11,064 nucleotides of DNA from Hyphomicrobiales bacterium. GTDB taxonomy: Bacteria > Pseudomonadota > Alphaproteobacteria > Rhizobiales > GCA-2746425. The notes beneath the pieces were generated by a model. That model did not search any database. It worked only from the letters and a program-made list of their open reading frames with translations, and was not told the origin of the DNA. Both the position numbers and the translations under genes were made by a program. The stretch covers positions 9,029 to 20,092 of the forward strand of contig NVXB01000067.1 of the NCBI GenBank assembly GCA_002746425.1, given 5' to 3'. Shown piece after piece: positions 1-5,964 of this stretch (position 1 is the first letter of the stretch; each line of letters starts with the position of its first letter).

Positions 1-961
1 TGTCAATGTCCAGTTTGCTTTCCAAAATGGCGGCGACCGCGCTTAATATTGGTAGGTCCAGCCCTGCGTCGCGCGCCTTTTTGGCAGCGATTGTTGCGGT
101 AAACGCACCTTCGGCCAGGGGCACGCGACCAAGCGCCGCATCCTTGATGGAAAGTGCATTGCTGCCCAAACCATGGCCAAACGAAAAATTCCGCGATTGT
201 TTGCTGGAGCAGGTCAGCACCAGATCGCCAAGCCCTGACAGCCCATTAAACGTCTCGGCCTTTGCGCCGTGGGCGATGCCATAGCGCACCATTTCGGAAA
301 AGCCGCGCGTCAGCAAAGCGGCCTGCGCACTGGCGCCTAAATCTCGGCCCGCTGCGATACCGCAGCACAGCGCAAACACATTTTTCAGCGCGCCGCCAAT
401 TTCAACGCCGGTTAGATCGGCGCTGGCGTAGGGGCGAAAACGCGGGCTAGCCAAAAGGCGGCACAAAATTTCTGCCGTTTCCATTTTTGGCGCAGCTAGA
501 GTAACCGCCGTTGGTTTTCCTGCCACAACATCCACCGCAAAGCTGGGGCCGGAAAGCGCTGCGATGCTCTGCTTGGGTGCGACATCATGCAAAATCTCGC
601 TGGGCAACATGCCCGTGGATTGTTCGACGCCCTTGGCACATAAAATGACCGGTTTTTGCACATCCCAAAACGGCGCAAATGCCGTGAAAATGCTACGCAA
701 TTGCTGGGTTGGAATCACCAGCAACACAACATCGCATGTTTGCAAACTTTCGAAATCCGAGACTGCCATCAAACTATCTGGCAACGGCACATCTGGCAGA
801 TATTTTTTGTTTTGATGATCGCAGTTGATACCGGCAATTATTTCAGCATTGCGCGCCCAAAGGGTGGTTTTGTGACCCGCATTGCAGGCCGCTACTGCCA
901 AAGCCGTGCCCCAGGCACCGCCGCCAATCACGCCAATATTTTTAGAAACTGACCCGCTCAT
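1..961 (-). CDS. gpsA: NAD(P)+-dependent glycerol-3-phosphate dehydrogenase GpsA (3' end cut by window edge)
   Basis: GpsA reduces dihydroxyacetone phosphate to sn-glycerol 3-phosphate in the cytoplasm, supplying the backbone for phospholipid synthesis. The reading frame is open from an ATG at 961 to the left edge, giving 320 residues; the family is usually about 325-335, so only a few C-terminal residues are missing. Visible signatures are the nucleotide-binding loop GGGAWGTA (13-20), the CAKGVE segment with Lys110, SGPSFA (137-142), GGALKN with the likely catalytic Lys193, and LSGLGDLVLTC (241-251) followed by Arg257-Asn258, which contact the substrate phosphate and nucleotide in characterised members. 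The start codon overlaps the tsaD stop as ATGA (958-961), so translation is probably coupled and both genes share one transcript. Assignment is firm; the symbol rests on these motifs and the tsaD neighbour. Confidence 0.96.
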   Translation of the reverse strand, partial: MSGSVSKNIGVIGGGAWGTALAVAACNAGHKTTLWARNAEIIAGINCDHQNKKYLPDVPLPDSLMAVSDFESLQTCDVVLLVIPTQQLRSIFTAFAPFWDVQKPVILCAKGVEQSTGMLPSEILHDVAPKQSIAALSGPSFAVDVVAGKPTAVTLAAPKMETAEILCRLLASPRFRPYASADLTGVEIGGALKNVFALCCGIAAGRDLGASAQAALLTRGFSEMVRYGIAHGAKAETFNGLSGLGDLVLTCSSKQSRNFSFGHGLGSNALSIKDAALGRVPLAEGAFTATIAAKKARDAGLDLPILSAVAAILESKLDID

Positions 962-2070
962 ACTTTTGGCCCCGCTTTACCGCGTCCAACCAATGGCTGC
1001 GCGTCTTTATCCAGCGGCCAACGCGGGCGCGGCGCAAGTGAAAGATCGTCTATGTGGCCAGCGTTAAAATGCTCAAGCCCGGCCCAAGCGATCATCGCGG
1101 CATTATCACCGCACAGCGCCATCGGCGCGGCGACAAGATTGGTGCCAAGTTTTTCTGCCGTGGTTTGCAATTGCGCACGAATGGTTTTGTTGGCCGCAAC
1201 ACCGCCCGCCACAACAATAGGCAGCGGCTTGCCTGCCAGCATGTCTTCAATACCGCTCATGTCAGCCGCGAGTTTCCAGGCCCGCGACACCCGGTCATCC
1301 AGCACATCCGAAACGGCATTTTGAAACGAGGCGCATAAATCAGCAACGTCTTGCTCGGTAAGCGGGCTAATATCGGCCAGTTTTTGGGCTTCCTGACGCA
1401 AAGCCGTCTTCAGACCGGAGAATGAAAAATTGGGCGGCATTTTGCCATAGAGCGGACGCGGCAAAGGAATACGGTTTTTATCACCCAGTAAGGCTGCGCG
1501 CTCGACCGCCGGTCCGCCAGGATAGCCCAGCCCCAACAGTTTCGCGGTTTTATCAAAGGCCTCGCCCAGCGCATCATCGATTGTGGTGCCAAGACGCTGG
1601 TATTTTCCAAGGCCGCTCACCAGAAGCATTTGGGTATGACCGCCAGAAACCAAAAGCAGCAAATAGGGAAACGACAAGCCATCGGACAGCCGCACGGTCA
1701 ATGCGTGGCCTTCAAGGTGGCTGACACCAATCAACGGCACATCATGGGCGATGGAAACAGCTTTTGCGCCCATCAGGCCAACAATCAGCCCGCCAATCAG
1801 GCCGGGGCCTGCGGTGACGGCGATGGCATCCAGATCGGTAAAATCACACTCGGCTTTGGTCATGGCGGCTTGAATAATTTGATCCAGCGCCTCGACATGC
1901 GCACGCGCCGCGATTTCCGGCACCACGCCGCCAAACGCCGCGTGGTCTTTCTGGCTCAGCACGATGTTCGACGCGATGATGCCATGCGGTGTGCCATCAG
2001 CATCAACGGTGCCGGTTACAACCGATGCAGCCGTTTCATCACAGCTGGTTTCAATTCCAAGAATGCGCAT
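958..2070 (-). CDS. tsaD: tRNA N6-adenosine threonylcarbamoyltransferase TsaD
   Basis: TsaD transfers the threonylcarbamoyl group from threonylcarbamoyl-AMP to A37 of ANN-decoding tRNAs, acting with TsaB and TsaE (neither is in this window). The protein has 370 residues, a little longer than the usual 335-365. Motifs in order are the start RILGIETSCDETA (2-14), GGVVPEIAARAH (47-58), the metal-binding HLEGH (118-122), VSGGHT (141-146), GEAFDKTAKLLGLGYPGG (169-186), VAGGVAANK (287-295) and GDNAAMIAWAG (321-331) with the metal ligand Asp322. The frame is open further upstream to 2157, but family members begin at the MRILGIETSCDE motif, so the ATG at 2070 is chosen. No strong Shine-Dalgarno sequence is seen there. 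The gene is divergent from hemC and overlaps gpsA by four bases. The function is essential in many bacteria. Confidence 0.97.
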   Translation of the reverse strand: MRILGIETSCDETAASVVTGTVDADGTPHGIIASNIVLSQKDHAAFGGVVPEIAARAHVEALDQIIQAAMTKAECDFTDLDAIAVTAGPGLIGGLIVGLMGAKAVSIAHDVPLIGVSHLEGHALTVRLSDGLSFPYLLLLVSGGHTQMLLVSGLGKYQRLGTTIDDALGEAFDKTAKLLGLGYPGGPAVERAALLGDKNRIPLPRPLYGKMPPNFSFSGLKTALRQEAQKLADISPLTEQDVADLCASFQNAVSDVLDDRVSRAWKLAADMSGIEDMLAGKPLPIVVAGGVAANKTIRAQLQTTAEKLGTNLVAAPMALCGDNAAMIAWAGLEHFNAGHIDDLSLAPRPRWPLDKDAQPLVGRGKAGPKV

Positions 2071-2092
2071 CGTCAACGTATAAAACCTTCTG

Positions 2093-2121
2093 TTGTCGGG
2101 AGCCAATGGAACCGTTATGAT
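2093..2121 (+). promoter_or_regulatory. candidate sigma70 promoter of hemC
   Basis: TTGTCG (2093-2098) and TATGAT (2116-2121) are separated by 17 bases and match the -35 and -10 consensus at four and five of six positions. Transcription would start near 2128 and give a leader of about 60 bases before the hemC ATG at 2190. This is read by eye; no start site is known. Confidence 0.45.
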
Positions 2122-2134
2122 CGGTGAATTCAAA

Positions 2135-2149
2135 TTCCAAATTTTGGAA
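2135..2149. promoter_or_regulatory. perfect 15-base palindrome in the tsaD/hemC divergent region, possible operator
   Basis: TTCCAAATTTTGGAA has two perfect 7-base arms around one central base. It lies just downstream of the predicted hemC start site and 41 bases before the hemC ATG, and 64 bases before the tsaD ATG on the other strand. Its position fits an operator for hemC or for both genes. The half-sites do not match the FNR/FixK (TTGAT-N4-ATCAA) or Irr box patterns I know, so no regulator is assigned. Confidence 0.4.
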
Positions 2150-2189
2150 CAAACCACCGTGCGTTCGCGCCTGACCTAGCATTGCCCAC

Positions 2190-3194
2190 ATGAGCCTGCA
2201 AATAAAAGCTGAACCTTCCCTGCACCCAACCCCTGAAAACCCGCTGCGCATTGGCACGCGGGGCAGCCCTTTGGCGCTGGCTCAGGCCAGGCAAACCCGC
2301 GACCGATTGATGGCGGCGCATGGGTTGAGCGAGGATTGTTTCTCAATACAAGTCATCAGCACGGCGGGGGATCGTATTCAGGACCGGCCTTTAAGCCAGC
2401 TGGGCGGCAAGGGGCTGTTTACGCAGGAAATTGAAGACAAGCTGTTGAGCGGCGATCTGGATTTGGCGGTGCATTCCACCAAAGACATGCCGACAATCCT
2501 GCCCGACGGGCTGGAGATGACCACGTTTTTGCCGCGCGAAGATCCCCGTGATGCGTTTTTGAGCCATAGCGCCAAATCGCTGGAAGATTTACCCGCAGGC
2601 GCTGTTGTTGGCACCGCCAGCTTGCGCCGCCAGGCGTTGGTGCGCCGGTTGCGTCCCGATTTAAAAGTGGTCAATTATCGCGGCAATGTGCAGACCCGGC
2701 TGGAAAAGCTGAAAAACGGTGTGGTCGATGCCACCTTGCTTGCTGCTGCTGGGCTGAACCGCCTTGATTTATCACATCACATCACCACCACCTTGCCGCG
2801 CGATAGTTTTGTACCTGCCATCGGCCAAGGCGCTGTGGGGCTTGAGGTGCGCAGCTCTGCCCATGATGTAAAAGCGATGTTGAGCGCTATTCACGATCAT
2901 ACAACGGCGCTTTGTGTGATTGCCGAGCGAGCCTTTTTGCGCGAGCTGGATGGCTCTTGCCGCACGCCCATTGCGGGCCATGCACGCATTGAAAGCGAAA
3001 CTATGTTGTTTCACGGGCTGGTTATTTCCATAGATGGTCAGGAGGCCCATGAAGTGTCTCATGTGCTGGAAAGTCCGGATGAAAATTCTGCGGCAAGGCT
3101 TGGCATGATGGCTGGCAAAACCATTCGGCAAAACGCTGGCGAAGAGTTTTTGGCCGCAATTTTGCAACATGAAACCGTTTTGGAAACACGCTAA
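2190..3194 (+). CDS. hemC: Hydroxymethylbilane synthase (porphobilinogen deaminase)
   Basis: HemC joins four porphobilinogen molecules into linear hydroxymethylbilane, the substrate of HemD, in tetrapyrrole synthesis. The 334-residue protein carries the family landmarks: RIGTRGSPLALAQ (20-32), LGGKGLFTQEIE (71-82), HSTKDMP with the catalytic Asp99, GTASLRRQA (141-149), YRGNVQTRL (163-171), AAAGLNRL (185-192), PAIGQGAVGLE (209-219) and GSCRTP, in which Cys257 should anchor the dipyrromethane cofactor. Length is slightly above the usual 305-320 because of about 18 extra N-terminal residues before the conserved start. The ATG at 2190 has no clear Shine-Dalgarno sequence. A later start is unlikely because no other ATG or GTG lies before the conserved RIGTRGSP. 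hemD follows after three bases, so the two enzymes of successive steps are co-expressed. Confidence 0.98.
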   Translation: MSLQIKAEPSLHPTPENPLRIGTRGSPLALAQARQTRDRLMAAHGLSEDCFSIQVISTAGDRIQDRPLSQLGGKGLFTQEIEDKLLSGDLDLAVHSTKDMPTILPDGLEMTTFLPREDPRDAFLSHSAKSLEDLPAGAVVGTASLRRQALVRRLRPDLKVVNYRGNVQTRLEKLKNGVVDATLLAAAGLNRLDLSHHITTTLPRDSFVPAIGQGAVGLEVRSSAHDVKAMLSAIHDHTTALCVIAERAFLRELDGSCRTPIAGHARIESETMLFHGLVISIDGQEAHEVSHVLESPDENSAARLGMMAGKTIRQNAGEEFLAAILQHETVLETR

Positions 3195-3200
3195 AGCGTG
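3187..3200 (+). promoter_or_regulatory. small stem-loop bracketing the hemC stop and hemD GTG start
   Basis: CACGC (3187-3191) can pair with GCGTG (3196-3200) around a TAAA loop. The hemC stop TAA (3192-3194) lies in the loop and the hemD GTG (3198-3200) in the 3' arm. If the stem forms in mRNA, a ribosome finishing hemC would open the hemD start, giving translational coupling. The stem has only five pairs, so its stability in the cell is uncertain. Confidence 0.35.
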
Positions 3201-3965
3201 GCTTTGACACAGAATCAAAAACCGCATATCTGGGCCACCCGACCCCAGCCCAAAGCTGGGGAGCATGCAGCTGCTCTTGCCAAAGCAGGCTTTGCGCCAC
3301 TGATCAGTCCGGTGCTTGAAATCGTTCCAATCACGCAACCAAAATGGGCCAGACCTGTGCCGGACCTAGTGCTGGTCTCCAGCCTCAACGGTTTGGAATT
3401 TTTGTCGCCGGACTGGCACACTGCCTTGCAAAATATTCCGATCATTGTCTCTGGCACCGCGACGGGCGAACGCGCCCGGCAGTTCGGTTTTTCAAAAATC
3501 AAAATCTCGCCGGGACAGGGCAGTCGCGGCATGGTTGATTTGGTTCGCGAGTATTTTGCCGCTAATCCGCAACAAACCTCCCTGCTTTATATTGCTGGCA
3601 CACCGCGCACGCCTTTTTTGGAAAATGAATTAGGGCCCCAGTTTAATTTGCAGGTGGTTGAGGTCTACGCATCGCAATTGGTTTCCGAACTCTCAGAAGA
3701 ATTTTACGCGGCCTATGAGCGCAATATAATTGCTGGTGTTACCTTGTTTTCATCACGCAGCGCCGTTCAAGCAGCAACACTGCTGCGCAAGCTGGCTCCC
3801 ACAAACAAAAATGTTCTGACCAGCATAGAAGCGGTATGCATATCGCCTTCCGTAGCTGATGCAGCTCGCCAAGCTGGGTTTGCATCTGCCGTCGCAGCGA
3901 CATTAGAAACCGAAGACGCCATTATCAAAAAGTTAGTTGATCAACTTAATATTAATAATAAATAG
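3198..3965 (+). CDS. hemD: Uroporphyrinogen-III synthase
   Basis: HemD cyclises hydroxymethylbilane with inversion of ring D to give uroporphyrinogen III, the branch point to haem, sirohaem and cobalamin. The family is poorly conserved, so the call relies on the position after hemC, the length of 255 residues (usually about 240-260), and matching short motifs: WATRPQPKAGEHA (12-24), SSLNGLEF (61-68), SGTATGERARQFGF (85-98), YIAGTPRTPFLENEL (131-145), VTLFSSRSAVQAA (181-193) and CISPSVADAARQAGF (214-228). Together these form the expected two-lobed pattern. The start is a GTG three bases after the hemC stop. There is only a weak purine stretch (TGGAAA) about 13 bases upstream, so translation may depend on hemC. 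The last codons are notably AT-rich compared with the rest. Confidence 0.9.
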   Translation: MALTQNQKPHIWATRPQPKAGEHAAALAKAGFAPLISPVLEIVPITQPKWARPVPDLVLVSSLNGLEFLSPDWHTALQNIPIIVSGTATGERARQFGFSKIKISPGQGSRGMVDLVREYFAANPQQTSLLYIAGTPRTPFLENELGPQFNLQVVEVYASQLVSELSEEFYAAYERNIIAGVTLFSSRSAVQAATLLRKLAPTNKNVLTSIEAVCISPSVADAARQAGFASAVAATLETEDAIIKKLVDQLNINNK

Positions 3966-4006
3966 CACCATTTTTCTGACAAACACCAGTTTTACGTATC
4001 CACTGC

Positions 4007-4036
4007 TTGTGAGCATTAAAAGCTGAGGTCTATAGT
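4007..4036 (+). promoter_or_regulatory. candidate sigma70 promoter of the mic60-like/hemY operon
   Basis: TTGTGA (4007-4012) and TATAGT (4031-4036) are 18 bases apart and match four and five of the six consensus positions. A start near 4043 would leave the possible upstream TTG start at 4039 outside the transcript, which favours the ATG at 4138. No experimental support is available. Confidence 0.4.
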
Positions 4037-4124
4037 GCTTGTATGCGGGCGAAGCGAACCCCACATCGGGATTTGATAATGATATGTTTAGGGCCGAACA
4101 GGCCCTTGATAAAAAGTTGGTTTT

Positions 4125-4130
4125 AAAGGG
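4125..4130 (+). promoter_or_regulatory. Shine-Dalgarno sequence fixing the start of the Mic60-like protein
   Basis: AAAGGG lies seven bases before the ATG at 4138. No comparable site precedes the in-frame ATG at 4084 or TTG at 4039, so this site decides the start. Confidence 0.65.
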
Positions 4131-4137
4131 TCATAGC

Positions 4138-5964
4138 ATGGCGAAAACTCCACAGAATTCTGCACCGCGCGCGCGCGGTACGAGAGCGGCCACCGCAAAA
4201 TCAGGCGCGGCTAAAACCAGCACGGCAAAGGCTGCAAGTGCCAAAACCACGAGCAGTGCAAAACCAACCCGCGCAGCCACTAAAGCTGCCGCAGGTAAAA
4301 CCACAGCAGCGCGCGCATCTCACACCAAACTGACGCCCAAACCGCAGACCATCGACCTTGGCCCCAAAGATGTGCGCAGCGGTAAGGCGGAAAATGCTCT
4401 TCCTGCGGGCGATGCATTAAAAGTGGTAGAAGAAGCCCGCACGCGCTCAACCAGAAATTCGGATACACCATCATCACCGCCGCCCAAAAAGGGGTTTGGC
4501 ATCCTCGCCATTATATTGGCGGGCGCAACCGGCGCAGCGCTAACCGTACTTGCTGGCCTAGCCGTACTTGGATCAGAGCTTTTTCGCACCGACACCACCG
4601 CTTTGGAAAACCAGCTGGCAAAGCTGGAAGGTCAAGTACAAAGCGTATCTGGCCAACTCAACGATGTTTTGGGACAAGTGGATACACTAGAATCTGCCGA
4701 CCCGATAAATCTGCCACCAGATTTAAGCGAGCCTTTGAGCGATATAACTGGCACCCTTGCACAATTGCAGGCCAAGCTGGCTGAAAATGTCGCTACCAAC
4801 ACCAACCGCAGTGAAACAACCAACGAAAATTTTGACGCCCTAAACCAAGACGTGAGCGAGCTGACCCAAAGCCTCAACGCGCAACTTGGTGAGCTGGATG
4901 CGATATTCGACAAGCGCACCGCGATCGTTGATGAGCGTATGAGCGCCGCGACCTCGCGCAGCGATGATTTGGCCAACCGGCAGGTTGCGATGGAAGCCTC
5001 CATCACCAGCGGTCAGGCCGGAGATGGCCCCGCATTAGCTGTATTGGAAGCGAAACTTGGCAATCTCGCAAACACGCAATCTCGATTACAGGCTCAATTA
5101 CAGGCTCAATTACAGGCCCGGCTTGAAGAACGGTTGGATGCCACAAGTTCTGCCAATGGCCAGCCAATGGATATCGCCCCGCTGGCCGATGCATTTGCCG
5201 CGCTGAAGCAGAGCGTTTTGAAGCTTGATGAACTTACCAGTGCACTGGCAAAACAAGGGACTGACCTTGCAAAGCTAACCGAAAAAACCGATGCGCTTGA
5301 AAGCGACCTTCAACAGCAAGCCAACAATGTGCCAGCAGCGACGGCGCAATCCACCGCCATTAATGGCGCTGTTTATGCCTATCTGCATGACAGTTTGAGC
5401 AGCGCTTTAGACAGCGGCGTCCCCTTTGCTGCTTTGCTGCAACAGGCGCAGGTGCTCTTTCCAGAAGCGCTTTCATATGCTGAGCTTGAAAGCAGCGCCG
5501 AAAGCGGCATCATGCCGCTGAGCGATCTTGCCGATGAACTAGCAGCGGCGAGCACTGATATTGCGATCATTTTTGCCAAATCTCAACCATCAGCAAAGGC
5601 TGATTTGCCGCCCAAAAGTTTTTTGGACAGCGTGAAAGACAGTTTGGGAAATCTGGTAACAGTTCGCGAATTGGAAGCACCTGATCCGTCGAGCATGAGG
5701 CCTATTTTGCAGCTCTTCTCAGAGGCCGAGGCCTTTGTACGCGCAGGCGATACGGCAAATGCCTCTCGCATCATGTTGGCAATTTCAAAACTGGATGGTG
5801 TCGCAGATTTGAAAACCGGAGAGAGCGGACGCCCCGTCCCAGAAAGCCTCCAAATTTGGATGAGCCAATTATCCGATCACGCCAGCTTGCAGGCGTTATT
5901 GGCAAAAATTGAAAAAACCCAGCAGCATATATGGGCGAACGGCCTGGAAGGGGCCAAACCATGA
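4138..5964 (+). CDS. Mitofilin/Mic60-like inner-membrane protein (COG4223 type)
   Basis: Mitofilin-family proteins organise membrane curvature; the alphaproteobacterial forms are considered the ancestors of mitochondrial Mic60 and are commonly encoded beside hemD and hemY. The 608 residues divide into a Lys/Ala/Thr-rich N-terminal tail (1-70: 15 basic and no acidic residues), a linker, a single membrane segment at about 119-145 preceded by PPPKK (so the tail should be cytoplasmic), a long periplasmic coiled-coil region (about 152-435) and a compact C-terminal mitofilin-like domain (about 490-600) with FLDSVKDSLGNLVTVREL and helical pairs such as FSEAEAFVRAGDTANASRIM. A 12-base tandem repeat (5086-5121) encodes LQAQ-LQAQ-LQAR inside the coiled coil. 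The stop overlaps the hemY start as ATGA (5961-5964), implying coupled synthesis. Family assignment is good; any membrane-shaping role here is inferred from the family. Confidence 0.85.
   Translation: MAKTPQNSAPRARGTRAATAKSGAAKTSTAKAASAKTTSSAKPTRAATKAAAGKTTAARASHTKLTPKPQTIDLGPKDVRSGKAENALPAGDALKVVEEARTRSTRNSDTPSSPPPKKGFGILAIILAGATGAALTVLAGLAVLGSELFRTDTTALENQLAKLEGQVQSVSGQLNDVLGQVDTLESADPINLPPDLSEPLSDITGTLAQLQAKLAENVATNTNRSETTNENFDALNQDVSELTQSLNAQLGELDAIFDKRTAIVDERMSAATSRSDDLANRQVAMEASITSGQAGDGPALAVLEAKLGNLANTQSRLQAQLQAQLQARLEERLDATSSANGQPMDIAPLADAFAALKQSVLKLDELTSALAKQGTDLAKLTEKTDALESDLQQQANNVPAATAQSTAINGAVYAYLHDSLSSALDSGVPFAALLQQAQVLFPEALSYAELESSAESGIMPLSDLADELAAASTDIAIIFAKSQPSAKADLPPKSFLDSVKDSLGNLVTVRELEAPDPSSMRPILQLFSEAEAFVRAGDTANASRIMLAISKLDGVADLKTGESGRPVPESLQIWMSQLSDHASLQALLAKIEKTQQHIWANGLEGAKP
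5086..5121 (+). repeat. three tandem 12-base repeats within the Mic60-like coiled coil
   Basis: Two identical copies of TTACAGGCTCAA (5086-5097, 5098-5109) are followed by a third with two changes, TTACAGGCCCGG (5110-5121). The unit is four codons and in frame, giving LQAQ, LQAQ, LQAR at residues 317-328. Copy number could change by slippage without breaking the frame. Confidence 0.9.

Larger units (their letters stand above)
3966..4137. other. hemD to mic60-like intergenic region and leader
   Basis: This 172-base gap is the longest non-coding stretch. It contains the candidate promoter at 4007-4036 and a predicted leader of about 95 bases. Within the leader is a perfect 6-bp inverted repeat, AGGGCC-GAACA-GGCCCT (4090-4106), with no following T-tract, so it is not a terminator. 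The open frame extends upstream through this leader as far as a TTG at 4039, but that extension has no family support and is not annotated as coding. Confidence 0.5.

Noticed and set aside
1630..2127. 165-residue open frame on the plus strand opposite tsaD
   Set aside because: It lies antisense to highly conserved tsaD coding sequence, has low-complexity composition with no recognisable domain, and is explained by the codon bias of the real gene.
2772..3338. 188-residue open frame on the minus strand across hemC and hemD
   Set aside because: It covers well-conserved hemC motifs and the hemD start in antisense, with no family resemblance or ribosome binding site.
4039..4137. N-terminal extension of the Mic60-like protein to a TTG start
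   Set aside because: A clear AAAGGG site precedes the ATG at 4138 and the predicted transcript starts about 4043, after the TTG.
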